Below the pieces are notes generated by a model that saw nothing but the letters and a program-made list of their open reading frames with translations, searched no databases and was not told the DNA's origin. From the NCBI RefSeq assembly GCF_004295665.1, contig NZ_CP034759.1:1922001-1986000 (forward strand): DNA of 64,000 nt, in the 5' to 3' direction. The stretch comes from Litorilituus sediminis (GTDB lineage Bacteria > Pseudomonadota > Gammaproteobacteria > Enterobacterales > Alteromonadaceae). Shown piece by piece: positions 46,801 to 56,657 of the stretch. Positions within the stretch are counted from its first letter, which is position 1. Each line of letters starts with the position of its first letter. The translations under genes and the position numbers were made by a program.

Positions 46801-47016
46801 TTAACTATCGGCAATTCTAAAACCGACTTTTATGGTTACTTGATAGTGCCCTACTTTGCCGTTAACAATATGACCACGGGTTTCAACCACTTCAAACCAA
46901 TCCATATGCTTGATGCTTTTTGCACATTCAGCCAAAGCATTTTCTATGGCATCTTCAATGCTGTTTTTAGATGAGCCGACTATTTCAATTTTTTTATAAC
47001 TATGATGGTCTGACAT
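46801..47016 (-). CDS. Dodecin family flavin-binding protein
   Basis: 71 residues, typical dodecin length (65-75). Dodecins form hollow dodecamers that store or buffer flavins. The pattern KKIEIVGSSKNSIEDAIENALAECAKSIKHMDWFEVVETRGHI has the flavin-stacking Trp at about residue 40, and VGHYQVTIKVGFRI closes the fold. It is a single gene downstream of, and co-directional with, the MFS gene (75-base gap). Confidence 0.93.
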   Translation of the reverse strand: MSDHHSYKKIEIVGSSKNSIEDAIENALAECAKSIKHMDWFEVVETRGHIVNGKVGHYQVTIKVGFRIADS

Positions 47017-47090
47017 AAGATTTTCTCTAAAAGTAAGTGATGTACTTAAACACTAGTAGAAGATTAAATCTTATGCCAATTACGTGGGAA

Positions 47091-48455
47091 TTAGCCCTGT
47101 AGCAAGGTTTTAACTTTAGTTAAATCAACGGTTTTATCGTCAACCTTTAAATAAGCCACCGCTTCGGTATGCACTAAGGTTGCTTCAATTACGCCAGGCA
47201 TATTTATCAATAACTCGGCGACTTCATCAGCCTTTTCTTCACAGGTAATATTGGTAGCAAAACTAAAGCTTTTTGATTTCTTCAGTTGCTGCATACCAAA
47301 AGTTAATAATAACCAAGCAAAGCTTACTAATGCCATTACTAAAAATATCGCTTTCTCGCCATATTGGCTGGCGATAACACCGCCGACAATACCACCAACA
47401 AAAGCACCTAAAAATTGGCTACTTGAATAGATACCCATAACGCTACCTTTAACGCCAGCAGGCGCAAGACGCGATAATATCGACGGCATAGTGGCTTCTA
47501 AATAATTAAAGGCGGTGAAAAATAGCACCACAGAAAAAACTAAACTCCACAAGCCCATAGGCATCAACCAAAGCAACAATAATGACACGGTAAACAGGGT
47601 GACCGCAGCGCTAAACATGGCTTTTTCTTTTTGTTTTTTAATGGCGATGATCATAAAAGGCACCATCAAACAGAAGGAACCAAGTAAGGTAGGTAAATAA
47701 ATTTTCCAATGGCTTTCTAACGCTAAACCACTTTCAACAAACTGCTTAGGCAAGGTAACAAAACAGGCGGTAAGTGCCATATGCAAAATAAACACGCCCC
47801 AATTTAATCTTGATAATTGCGGATGTCTGATTAAATGTGAAATTTGATCTGGCAGGGCAACATTATCACCACGGGGCGCCTTGTTAACTGAATAGGGCAC
47901 CATAAACTTTATCAATAACATGGCGATGATGGTTAATATGCCAGTAAACCAAAACAAGCCACTTAAACCAAATGACTCTGCAACTATTGGCCCTAAAATC
48001 ATAGCAAAGGTAAAAGATAAGCCAATAAACATGCCAATGGTTGCCATTACCTTAGGACGCTGCTCTTCTCGGCTTAAATCTGCTGCTAAGGCTAACACGG
48101 CACTAGCAATAGCGCCCATGCCCTGAATAGCTCGACCGATAACAACCCCATAAATACTCTCTGACATGGCAGCAATAACACTACCAATTAAGAAGACAAA
48201 TAAGCCTGCTAAAATGACCGGTTTTCGTCCGTATTTATCAGATAAAATCCCCATAGGAATTTGTAATAACGCTTGTGTTAAACCGTAGGCACCAATAGCT
48301 AAACCTAGCCAAATTGGGCTATAGCCAGTTAACTGCTCACCATAAATGGCAAACACCGGCAAAATCATAAACAACCCAAGCATGCGCACGCCAAAAACAC
48401 TGGCTAAGGAAAAGGCTGCTTTTTTCTCAATACGGTTTAAACCTGAAACGCTCAT
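47091..48455 (-). CDS. MFS transporter, YajR-like, with C-terminal ferredoxin-like domain
   Basis: 454 residues from the ATG at 48455; an upstream TTG would add ten residues of little merit. Twelve membrane helices are expected, with the motif-A loop GILSDKYGRKPVI (about 72-84). The last about 65 residues (CEEKADEVAELLINMPGVIEATLVHTEA) form the HMA-like YAM domain characteristic of E. coli YajR. It probably works as a proton-coupled drug/H+ antiporter. It is divergent from uvrA, a common gammaproteobacterial pairing. Confidence 0.9.
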   Translation of the reverse strand: MSVSGLNRIEKKAAFSLASVFGVRMLGLFMILPVFAIYGEQLTGYSPIWLGLAIGAYGLTQALLQIPMGILSDKYGRKPVILAGLFVFLIGSVIAAMSESIYGVVIGRAIQGMGAIASAVLALAADLSREEQRPKVMATIGMFIGLSFTFAMILGPIVAESFGLSGLFWFTGILTIIAMLLIKFMVPYSVNKAPRGDNVALPDQISHLIRHPQLSRLNWGVFILHMALTACFVTLPKQFVESGLALESHWKIYLPTLLGSFCLMVPFMIIAIKKQKEKAMFSAAVTLFTVSLLLLWLMPMGLWSLVFSVVLFFTAFNYLEATMPSILSRLAPAGVKGSVMGIYSSSQFLGAFVGGIVGGVIASQYGEKAIFLVMALVSFAWLLLTFGMQQLKKSKSFSFATNITCEEKADEVAELLINMPGVIEATLVHTEAVAYLKVDDKTVDLTKVKTLLQG

Positions 48456-48673
48456 AGCAAAAATGGAACCTAAAAAATCATTCAATAAACGGCGTTATCT
48501 TAACATGCAATTAGTTTTTACGCCTAGCGCACATTATGATTTGCCTTAAGGAATCAGTAAAAAGTGACAATAAAGTTAAACACGTTTAATTGCTTTTCTT
48601 GGCTAGGTTTTAAGCTATTTTTTATGGCATAATAATCGGTTCTGTTTAATGGTCAGTGATTTGAATTTTCCGT

Positions 48674-51499
48674 ATGAAGAGTATCGAAGTAAGAGGGGCT
48701 CGCACCCACAATTTAAAAAATATCAATTTAGAAATCCCGCGCGATAAGCTTGTCGTGATTACAGGGCTTTCTGGCTCGGGTAAATCATCACTTGCCTTTG
48801 ACACCTTATATGCTGAAGGTCAGCGCCGTTATGTAGAGTCACTGTCAGCCTATGCGCGCCAGTTTTTATCGTTAATGGAAAAGCCCGATGTTGATCATAT
48901 TGAAGGCTTATCTCCAGCAATTTCCATTGAGCAAAAATCGACTTCTCATAACCCGCGCTCAACTGTGGGCACCATTACTGAAATATACGATTACCTACGT
49001 TTATTATATGCGCGCGTAGGTGAGCCACGTTGTCCTGAGCACAATGCGCCACTAGCGGCACAAACCATTTCTCAAATGGTTGATAAAGTACTTGAGCTAG
49101 AAGAAGGCACTAAGGTTATGCTACTAGCGCCAGTACTGCAAAATCGTAAAGGTGAGCATGTTAAGTTATTGGACAACCTTGCCGCACAAGGTTTTATTCG
49201 CGCTCGAATAGACGGTGAAGTATGTGATTTATCTGATCCACCAACACTTGAGCTACATAAAAAGCACACCATTGAAGTAGTCGTTGATCGATTAAAAGTA
49301 CGCGACGATATTCAACTGCGTTTGGCTGAATCATTTGAAACCGCACTTGGCTTAACCTCAGGTACGGCCAAAGTTGCTTTTATGGATGATAGCGACAAAG
49401 AAGAGCTTATTTTCTCGGCTAATTTTGCTTGTCCACATTGTGGTTATAGCATGCAAGAGCTTGAGCCAAGGTTATTCTCATTTAATAACCCAGCAGGTGC
49501 TTGTCAAACCTGTGATGGTTTAGGTATAGAGCAATTTTTTGATAGTAAACGCGTTATTGCCAATGATGAATTAAGCTTGGCGGGCGGTGCAATTCGCGGC
49601 TGGGATAAACGCAATTTTTACTACTTCCAAATGTTGCAAGCGCTATCAGAACATTATGGATTTGCCATCGATGAGCCATTTAATACCCTAAGCAAAGAAG
49701 CGCAAAAAGTCGTTTTATACGGTAGCGGTAAACAAGAAATCGAATTTAAATACATGAACGATAGAGGTGATGTGGTTTTTCGCAAGCACCCATTTGAAGG
49801 TATTTTAAATAACATGCAGCGCCGCTATAAAGAAACCGAATCTAACGCGGTGCGCGAAGAGCTATCTAAATATTTAAATAGCCAACACTGTCCAGATTGT
49901 AATGGCAGCCGCTTACGCCTTGAGGCACGCAATGTCTTTATTGACAACACGCCATTACCGACCGTTGCCGAATTCGCTATTGCTGATGCTTTAGAGTTTT
50001 TCCAAGGTTTAAATTTAACCGGACAAAAAGGCCAAATAGCTGAAAAGATTCTAAAAGAGATAAACGATCGTTTAGGCTTCTTAGTTAACGTTGGCCTAAA
50101 TTACTTAAACTTATCACGCAGCGCCGATACTTTATCAGGTGGGGAAGCTCAGCGTATTCGCTTAGCCAGCCAAATTGGCGCTGGCCTTGTTGGTGTTATG
50201 TATGTACTGGATGAACCCTCAATTGGTTTACACCAACGTGATAATGAGCGCCTGCTTAACACCTTAATTCACCTACGCGACTTAGGTAATACGGTAATAG
50301 TGGTTGAGCATGATGAAGATGCGATTCGTGCCGCCGACTTTGTTATTGATATAGGTCCAGGCGCTGGTGTGCACGGTGGTAATGTTATTGCCCATGGTAA
50401 TGTTAATGATATTTTAGCGTGTGATGACTCACTAACGGGTAAATACCTATCAGGTAAAGAATGTATCGAAGTACCTAAAAAACGTCATCCGTTTGATAAA
50501 GACAATGTTGTTGAGCTTATTGGCGCTAGCGGCAATAACTTAAAAGATGTCGATTTAGTTATTCCAAATGGCTTAATGACCTGTATTACCGGTGTTTCTG
50601 GCTCAGGTAAATCTACCTTAATTAACGATACCTTATACAAATTGGCGCATATTGAACTCAATGGTGCTACCACACAAGAGCCGTCCCCTTATAAGGAAAT
50701 CAAAGGCCTAGATAAGTTAGACAAGGTTATTGATATCGACCAAAGCCCAATTGGTAGAACGCCACGTTCCAACCCAGCTACCTACACAGGTATTTTCACT
50801 GCCATTCGTGAAATTTTTGCTGCAACTCAAGAAGCACGTTCACGTGGTTATAAGCCAGGCCGCTTTAGCTTTAATGTTAAAGGTGGTCGCTGTGAAGCCT
50901 GTCAGGGTGATGGCGTAATTAAAGTCGAAATGCACTTTTTACCTGACGTTTATGTGCCTTGTGATGTTTGTAAGAGTAAACGCTATAACCGTGAAACGTT
51001 AGAGGTACTTTATAAAGGCAAGAACATTCACGAAGTGCTAGATATGACCATAGAAGATGCTTTTGAGTTTTTTAACGCCATTCCTGCGGTTAAACGTAAG
51101 CTGCAAACACTGATGGATGTTGGTTTAAGCTATATCAAACTTGGTCAATCAGCAACAACCTTATCAGGTGGTGAAGCACAACGAGTTAAGCTTTCTAAAG
51201 AGCTATCAAAACGCGATACCGGGAAAACCTTATATATTTTGGATGAGCCAACCACAGGTTTGCATTTTCACGATATCAAACAGCTTTTACAGGTTATTCA
51301 TCGCTTACGTGATCACGGTAATACTATTGTGGTGATTGAACATAACCTTGATGTGATTAAAACCGCAGACTGGATTGTTGATTTAGGTCCTGAAGGTGGC
51401 TCAGGTGGTGGTGAAATTTTAGTTACTGGCACACCTGAGCAGGTTGCTAAACATAAAACATCACACACAGCGCACTTTTTAAAACCTATGTTAGGCTAG
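48674..51499 (+). CDS. uvrA: Excinuclease ABC subunit A
   Basis: 941 residues, full length. UvrA dimers with UvrB find bulky DNA damage in nucleotide excision repair. Two ABC ATPase halves have Walker [10 protein letters not shown] (about 32-40) and GVSGSGKST (about 640), signatures LSGGEAQRI and LSGGEAQRV, and zinc-finger cysteines ([11 protein letters not shown] near 255; [12 protein letters not shown] near 740, followed by CDVC). The ATG at 48674 gives the standard start [18 protein letters not shown] could not find a convincing LexA box in the upstream 188 bases. Confidence 0.98.
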   Translation: MKSIEVRGARTHNLKNINLEIPRDKLVVITGLSGSGKSSLAFDTLYAEGQRRYVESLSAYARQFLSLMEKPDVDHIEGLSPAISIEQKSTSHNPRSTVGTITEIYDYLRLLYARVGEPRCPEHNAPLAAQTISQMVDKVLELEEGTKVMLLAPVLQNRKGEHVKLLDNLAAQGFIRARIDGEVCDLSDPPTLELHKKHTIEVVVDRLKVRDDIQLRLAESFETALGLTSGTAKVAFMDDSDKEELIFSANFACPHCGYSMQELEPRLFSFNNPAGACQTCDGLGIEQFFDSKRVIANDELSLAGGAIRGWDKRNFYYFQMLQALSEHYGFAIDEPFNTLSKEAQKVVLYGSGKQEIEFKYMNDRGDVVFRKHPFEGILNNMQRRYKETESNAVREELSKYLNSQHCPDCNGSRLRLEARNVFIDNTPLPTVAEFAIADALEFFQGLNLTGQKGQIAEKILKEINDRLGFLVNVGLNYLNLSRSADTLSGGEAQRIRLASQIGAGLVGVMYVLDEPSIGLHQRDNERLLNTLIHLRDLGNTVIVVEHDEDAIRAADFVIDIGPGAGVHGGNVIAHGNVNDILACDDSLTGKYLSGKECIEVPKKRHPFDKDNVVELIGASGNNLKDVDLVIPNGLMTCITGVSGSGKSTLINDTLYKLAHIELNGATTQEPSPYKEIKGLDKLDKVIDIDQSPIGRTPRSNPATYTGIFTAIREIFAATQEARSRGYKPGRFSFNVKGGRCEACQGDGVIKVEMHFLPDVYVPCDVCKSKRYNRETLEVLYKGKNIHEVLDMTIEDAFEFFNAIPAVKRKLQTLMDVGLSYIKLGQSATTLSGGEAQRVKLSKELSKRDTGKTLYILDEPTTGLHFHDIKQLLQVIHRLRDHGNTIVVIEHNLDVIKTADWIVDLGPEGGSGGGEILVTGTPEQVAKHKTSHTAHFLKPMLG

Positions 51500-51527
51500 C
51501 ATTTAGCCAATAATAAGGAGAATAAAT

Positions 51528-52079
51528 ATGCATGTAGCAGACTCAGAACGATTAAGTTTTCGTTTATTTGATCAAAATGATGGCAAATTGTTATGGCAGC
51601 TGGATCAAGACCCTGAGGTAATGAAATATGTCAGCGGTGGTAAAATTAACACCATGGATGATATTAATACTATCTTTTTACCGCGTATGGCTAAATATAC
51701 TAATCCTGAACAAGGCTGGGGCATATGGCAAGTATCAGATAAAAGCACGCAAGAATACTTAGGTTGGATTTTGGTTAGGCCGATGGAATTCTTTAATGAA
51801 GATGCTGCAATTAAAGCTGCTCATGAAAAAGATATCGAGCTTGGCTGGCGTTTTTTCCAAAAGACTTGGGGCAAAGGTTATGCAAGCGAAGCAGCAATGG
51901 CCATCAAAGATGCCTTAATTGCGCAAACTAATATTGATTACTTATCAGCGATTGCCGTAGAAGAAAACCTCGGCTCTATCAATATAATGAAAAAGCTAGG
52001 CATGAAATTTATCAAAAAAGCGCTTCATCAAGACCCACTTGGTGAAACAGAGTTAGTGTTTTATCAAATGCCAGTATAG
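51528..52079 (+). CDS. GNAT-family N-acetyltransferase (RimJ/RimL-like)
   Basis: 183 residues of the GNAT fold, Acetyltransf_3 type. SERLSFRLFDQNDGKLLWQLDQDPEVMKYV opens the domain, and FFQKTWGKGYASEAAMAI (about 106-123) is the acetyl-CoA-binding P-loop region. IAVEENLGSINIMKKLGMKF is typical of enzymes acting on amino groups of proteins or small molecules. AAGGAG precedes the ATG. It lies 28 bases after uvrA, perhaps cotranscribed, and ends at a strong terminator. Substrate unknown. Confidence 0.9.
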   Translation: MHVADSERLSFRLFDQNDGKLLWQLDQDPEVMKYVSGGKINTMDDINTIFLPRMAKYTNPEQGWGIWQVSDKSTQEYLGWILVRPMEFFNEDAAIKAAHEKDIELGWRFFQKTWGKGYASEAAMAIKDALIAQTNIDYLSAIAVEENLGSINIMKKLGMKFIKKALHQDPLGETELVFYQMPV

Positions 52080-52085
52080 CAAGAG

Positions 52086-52113
52086 AAAGGATGGTCAATT
52101 ACCATCCTTTTTT
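52086..52113 (+). terminator. Rho-independent terminator after the GNAT gene
   Basis: A perfect 10-bp stem AAAGGATGGT / ACCATCCTTT, 5-base loop, then T-run. The remainder of the spacer to 52352 holds only two copies of CAAAAGCTTTTACA (near 52132 and 52161). Confidence 0.9.
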
Positions 52114-52352
52114 ATATATACTTCATACTACAAAAGCTTTTACAGCAAACACCTTTTACATCAAAAGCTTTTACACAAAAGAAGGCAATATAATTACCTG
52201 CTATTTTTCTCCCTCCTTCCCTGTAACCCCTTTAAACACGCAGCTTACTCTCCTTAACTCAACTAACCTGCCCTATTGAAAGATTTAGCTACTAGCGTCA
52301 TTAGCAGCGACAAGCTAAGATAGCCTGATAACAAAAATAATTAAGGACAAAA

Positions 52353-53012
52353 ATGACAACAACAAAAGCTAATGCATGGCGCAACCCATTTATTTACCTA
52401 CTAGCCTTTACCAGCGGTTTTTCTATTATGGGGATAGAATTACTTGCTGGCAGAATACTGGCACCATTTTTTGGCAGTAGTGTCCATATTTGGGGCAGTA
52501 TTATTACCGTATTTATGCTCAGTTTATCACTGGGGTATTTACTAGGTGGAAAGCTATCCACTAAATCAGCATCACTAGCCCGCTATGGTTTAATCTTTAT
52601 TATCGCCAGTATCACCATTTTGCCTATTGTCACTTCTAGCCAGTGGTTAATGGAAACGGTATTTCTTGCCATTGAAGATTCTAGATACGGCTCTTTAGTT
52701 GCTGCTACTTGCCTGTTCTTTATTCCAACAATATTCCTTGGCATGTTATCACCCTACTCAGTACGCCTTTTAGTGACCACATCAAATGAAAGCGGCCAAG
52801 TGGCAGGAAAGCTTTATTTTGTTTCAACATTAGGTAGCGCATTAGGCACTATTATCACCTCGTTCTACTTTGTACTCTGGTTTGATGTCGACACCATTAT
52901 TATTAGCTTTAGCTTACTACTTGGCATGCTTGGTCTAATTGCTGTGGCTGTGTCTAAATTAACCGTAACAAGTAAAATCACCGCAAGCCAAGAAGGAGTG
53001 AATCATGCTTAA
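52353..53012 (+). CDS. Membrane half of a split MFS/spermidine-synthase-like system
   Basis: 219 residues with about six membrane helices. NPFIYLLAFTSGFSIMGIELLAGRILAPFFGSS is the typical N-terminus of proteins annotated as fused MFS/spermidine synthases, in which a membrane domain precedes an aminopropyltransferase-like domain. Here the chain stops after the membrane part, and the synthase-like domain is the next gene (8-base overlap with its own AAGGAG). Possible role: transport or membrane anchoring of the partner enzyme. Function of the family is not established. Confidence 0.8.
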   Translation: MTTTKANAWRNPFIYLLAFTSGFSIMGIELLAGRILAPFFGSSVHIWGSIITVFMLSLSLGYLLGGKLSTKSASLARYGLIFIIASITILPIVTSSQWLMETVFLAIEDSRYGSLVAATCLFFIPTIFLGMLSPYSVRLLVTTSNESGQVAGKLYFVSTLGSALGTIITSFYFVLWFDVDTIIISFSLLLGMLGLIAVAVSKLTVTSKITASQEGVNHA

Positions 53013-53943
53013 TTCTATGATGCACAATACCCTACTGGCGCTGATGAGTTTACTTTTTCTCAGCCTAACCAGTGCTTCTGTTAATGCCAAAGTAATTCAC
53101 AGTGAACGCTCACTTTATCGTAATATTTTAGTGGAAGATCATGGCGATTTACGCTGCTTAAAGTTCAATGTCAAAAGCAATAAAACCCAACAAAGCTGTT
53201 TTTTAAAAAGCGAGCCGGACAGATTATTCTTTAACTACACTAAACTACTGATGACCAGCCTACTGGTGAACCCTGAGCCAAAGCGCATTTTAATTATTGG
53301 CTTAGGTGGCGGCACTATGTCTAACACATTGCATCAGTTACTTCCTGAAAGTCATATCGATAATGTTGAAATAGACGAAAGTGTTATTAAAGTAGCGCGT
53401 GAATACTTTAGTTTTTTTGAAAACGATACCATAAAAACGCATAGCCAAGATGGTCGTGTTTTTGTCAAAAGAGCGCTACTGAAAAAACAACAATACGATT
53501 GGATTATTTTAGATGCGTTTAACGGTGATTATATTCCCGAACATTTAATGACCAAAGAGTTCTTAGAAGAAGTGAAAGGCTTATTGACACATAACGGAGT
53601 ATTAACCGCGAATACCTTTTCAATGAGCAAACTCTATAAGATTGAATCTGCCACTTATAAAGCAGTTTTTGGCGACTTTTATCAAGTTCGCAATCGCGCC
53701 AACAGCAACCGTGTAATACTGGCGATAAACCAAGAGAGTAAAGCTCACCTAACGGATATTGAGCAATTAACTCAAGCGAATGTAGAGCACTATTTTGAGC
53801 TGTTTAAGCGATTTGGCGTGAACGCAGAGCAACTTTCAACGCATATGTACTCAACCAAAACACATCAAGATTGGCGTGATGATAGTAAAATTTTAACCGA
53901 TCAATTTTCGCCAGCTAATTTATTAAATACCAAAGCCAATTAA
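53005..53943 (+). CDS. Spermidine-synthase-like protein with N-terminal signal/anchor
   Basis: 312 residues. A hydrophobic segment (about 7-27, LLALMSLLFLSLTSASVNAK) looks like a signal peptide or anchor. The Rossmann-type domain has RILIIGLGGGTMSNTLHQLL (about 92-111), the acidic VEIDESVIKVAREYF, and DWIILDAFNGDYIPEHLMTKEFL, matching the aminopropyltransferase/methyltransferase fold. Whether it makes polyamines is doubtful: the substrate-gate Asp-rich segment is replaced by DAFNGD. Overlap and order with the membrane gene imply one complex. Confidence 0.8.
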   Translation: MLNSMMHNTLLALMSLLFLSLTSASVNAKVIHSERSLYRNILVEDHGDLRCLKFNVKSNKTQQSCFLKSEPDRLFFNYTKLLMTSLLVNPEPKRILIIGLGGGTMSNTLHQLLPESHIDNVEIDESVIKVAREYFSFFENDTIKTHSQDGRVFVKRALLKKQQYDWIILDAFNGDYIPEHLMTKEFLEEVKGLLTHNGVLTANTFSMSKLYKIESATYKAVFGDFYQVRNRANSNRVILAINQESKAHLTDIEQLTQANVEHYFELFKRFGVNAEQLSTHMYSTKTHQDWRDDSKILTDQFSPANLLNTKAN

Positions 53944-54009
53944 TCCCTCTAACCAGGCTTTTACAACCACTTTAATTAATCCCTCTAACCTGGCTTTTAC
54001 AACCACTTT
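53938..54009 (+). repeat. 36-bp tandem duplication at the end of the synthase-like gene
   Basis: Two adjacent 36-base copies (53938-53973 and 53974-54009) differ at one base (AACCAGG versus AACCTGG). The first copy contains the last codon and stop of the gene. A recent slippage duplication. Confidence 0.9.
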
Positions 54010-54010
54010 T

Positions 54011-54045
54011 AAAAGGCAGTAACTCAATCAGTTGCTGCCTTTTTT
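54011..54045 (+). terminator. Terminator after the split synthase operon
   Basis: AAAAGGCAGTAACT / AGTTGCTGCCTTTT stem with one T-G pair, 5-base loop and T-run. Confidence 0.9.
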
Positions 54046-54127
54046 CACCTCAACCATACCTTAACCCTAGCCTCAATCAATATGATGCATAATAAAGCTA
54101 GGCTAGTATCAAGCTTAAATGATAAGC

Positions 54128-54163
54128 ATAAAAAAGGGCGATAGCTACACAGCTATCGCCCTT
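54128..54163 (-). terminator. Terminator of the M9 peptidase gene
   Basis: A perfect 13-bp stem AAGGGCGATAGCT / AGCTATCGCCCTT with a 4-base loop, followed on the minus strand by TTTTTT; 24 bases past the stop. Confidence 0.92.
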
Positions 54164-54186
54164 AATCGTTAAGATTGATTTAAAGC

Positions 54187-56481
54187 TTATTCAAACAAGC
54201 TGTCATCAATAACAAAGCCATTATCCGTGGCACGTAAATCGATAACCCCCAGACATTGCTGATTTGAGTCAACTAGCGCCATTCTATCACCAGCAACCCA
54301 ATAATCTGCTGAGTACGAATCACCATTTAACAAAGTACCATAGTCACTACCTAAGCTCATTTGACCGGTTTCATCACTCACCCAGTGCAGTGTCACAGGT
54401 GTATCTGTGGTATTAGTTACGCTAAAGTTAGCAGCACTTGCATTTGTTCTTTCATACGGCACAAGTAAATCACAACTACCGATTGTAGGTGGTCCAAGTT
54501 CAACTACATCAGCAACAAGTTCTTCAGAAATAGTGAACTCATTGTTTTCATTGTTAAGTACGGCAACACCTAAACAATTATTCGTTGCATCAGTAATCAT
54601 CATGCGATCACCTTGACTCCAAAAGTCTTCCGAATAAACTTCTCCAGCGACTAATGTCGCATATTTATTAGCGAAATTCGCTTCACCATCAGTACTAATC
54701 CAATATAAGTTAACGGGTACATCTGTTGGGTTAGTAACACTAAAGCCTGTAGCAGGAATACTTGTTCTATCATAATAAGCGGTCGCTAACTCACAACCAC
54801 CAATAGTACCAGGCTCAGGTAAAGGAACTGAAACAGGCAGTTGTGGTTTAGTAATTTCACGCAGTGGTTTTTGTGCAGGCACTTCCACAGCACAGTCAAC
54901 ACCTGAACACGCCGTGATATACATATCAACGATATCAGCACCAGAGAAGCCGCTATCAACTAAGGCATAATAAGTGCCTGGTGTTACATTAGTAAAAGTA
55001 CAAGTTTCTTCATTACCTGAATTACCATCGTTATAGGTATCACAATCGGCATATTCAGTGTAACTCCAATGAGGAACCGAATCTTTGCTTGCCATTAAGG
55101 TAACATTACCTGAACCACCTGTTGTCGCAATAGTGATATCGGTATCACCTTCAGCTACATCAACTGAATATAACCAACCGCCACGACCTTCCGCTTTTAA
55201 ATAACTATTGAGTGGTAATTCAATCGCACTAGCTTCATATTGAGCACGTGTTTCATTGGTATAGTAGTCAACAAACTCTGCTTCATAATTTGTCGCAAAA
55301 GTATTAAGCAGCGCTTTCAGTTCATCCCATTCACCAGCGCGCATATGGGTCAGCATAGTCGTGACATCACTAGGGTGTTTCTCAAGTAAAAAGGCTACCG
55401 CAAGTTGTCCCCAATCATAAGGGCTTGGCGTTCCGCCATTATTATGCTGATCAAATATCTCTGCTAGAGTATATTTTGTGTTACTCCATACTGAGGTTTC
55501 AAAGCGTTGGTAAGGCTGCTGATAGTAAGTACCTATATATTCAGCTAAGCCTTCTGACCACCAGCCCATATCTGCACGGTAAGCGCCTTCTTTATTATAT
55601 CGACCATCTAGGGCGTGCACATATTCATGGGCTAAAGAACGAATAACATCGCGACCACCACTCCACTCAATGGCATTAAAGGTATTAACTTCTGAGTTGT
55701 GATAAAACTCAGTTGGCTCTGTTTCGTAATAAATACCTGACTCATTGTCACTATCAAATAAATAACCCATCCAAGCTTTGTGGTTGGTTAAATTCGCGAA
55801 AATATTAAAACCAGTATATTCATTTAAATCACCTTCAACAGGCATCTGGAATTCAGGGGCAATACCTGCATTAAGTACTTCATCAAATATCACTTTTGTA
55901 TTAGCTAATACATCACAGGCAGCTGACAATTCTTCTTCTGTCATTTCTTGGGCACGAAGGTTCACTGGAATATCACAGGCTTTCCCCGTTGGAAATAAAG
56001 AAGTTGATGCCCATAATGTACCATCAGATACACCAACACCATCACCTTGATCATAAGCATCCACTAAAATGTAATAACGACCTGCTTTAGCGTTATCTAA
56101 AATACAGGTTTCACTCCAGTTAGGACCATTATATGAAACACAATCAAACTCGCCACTTTCACCTGCGCTAGGCTCTGCTTCATAACGAACATAAACATCA
56201 GGATCGCCAAGCTCTTTATTAGCTAGACCTGTTGCAAAGCTAACCGTAAGAGTCGCAGAATCAGCAGGTACGTCCACATAGTACAAGGCTTGTTCTGTTA
56301 AGTTAATATGCTCAACAGCTTCTTCCAGATTAATAGGAGTTGATCTATCCTCTAATGGGATAACTTCATTGATTACCAAGTCATCAATGACCATAGGACC
56401 ATTTTTATCAGAGCCACCACAGGCAACTAAGAAAAGTGAACTAGCCATGGCTAGGGTTAATTTGTTTAATTTATGCTTCAT
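54187..56481 (-). CDS. Secreted collagenase-like metallopeptidase lipoprotein (M9 type)
   Basis: 764 residues. Signal peptide with lipobox LVAC (Cys21). A pre-peptidase C-terminal-like (PPC) domain (about 50-155) is followed by the peptidase core with zinc motif HEYVH near 283 and downstream Glu in WWSEGLAEYIG near 309, as in gluzincin collagenases of Vibrio type. A second PPC-like domain (about 425-520) follows. The C-terminus holds two related modules of about 95 residues (from CELATAYYDRTS and CDLLVPYERTNA), each with F.V.N.T..PV.L.W.S and GDRM, reminiscent of VHL-beta-type folds. It likely digests external protein. The native substrate is unknown. Confidence 0.85.
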   Translation of the reverse strand: MKHKLNKLTLAMASSLFLVACGGSDKNGPMVIDDLVINEVIPLEDRSTPINLEEAVEHINLTEQALYYVDVPADSATLTVSFATGLANKELGDPDVYVRYEAEPSAGESGEFDCVSYNGPNWSETCILDNAKAGRYYILVDAYDQGDGVGVSDGTLWASTSLFPTGKACDIPVNLRAQEMTEEELSAACDVLANTKVIFDEVLNAGIAPEFQMPVEGDLNEYTGFNIFANLTNHKAWMGYLFDSDNESGIYYETEPTEFYHNSEVNTFNAIEWSGGRDVIRSLAHEYVHALDGRYNKEGAYRADMGWWSEGLAEYIGTYYQQPYQRFETSVWSNTKYTLAEIFDQHNNGGTPSPYDWGQLAVAFLLEKHPSDVTTMLTHMRAGEWDELKALLNTFATNYEAEFVDYYTNETRAQYEASAIELPLNSYLKAEGRGGWLYSVDVAEGDTDITIATTGGSGNVTLMASKDSVPHWSYTEYADCDTYNDGNSGNEETCTFTNVTPGTYYALVDSGFSGADIVDMYITACSGVDCAVEVPAQKPLREITKPQLPVSVPLPEPGTIGGCELATAYYDRTSIPATGFSVTNPTDVPVNLYWISTDGEANFANKYATLVAGEVYSEDFWSQGDRMMITDATNNCLGVAVLNNENNEFTISEELVADVVELGPPTIGSCDLLVPYERTNASAANFSVTNTTDTPVTLHWVSDETGQMSLGSDYGTLLNGDSYSADYWVAGDRMALVDSNQQCLGVIDLRATDNGFVIDDSLFE

Positions 56482-56657
56482 TATGTTTCTCTCTGCTTTT
56501 AATAGTTATAATTTGCATACAATACACAATATAACAACAAAACCCTGTGTAGAGCAATAAGTAAGCAACAAATAGCACTAGCCAAAAGTCTAATGGCGAT
56601 ATTTTGTCGACAGTTCTAAAGTAGTAACATCGAAGAGCAACTTAAAGCGGCAAATTC

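Noticed and set aside
48486..48673. LexA (SOS) box upstream of uvrA
   Set aside because: The nearest match, CTGT-N7-TCAG around 48640-48655, misses both the spacing and the second half-site of the CTGT-N8-ACAG consensus.
52353..53943. Frameshifted fusion gene
   Set aside because: The second gene has its own AAGGAG and ATG overlapping the first stop, so the split appears genuine rather than an error or pseudogene.
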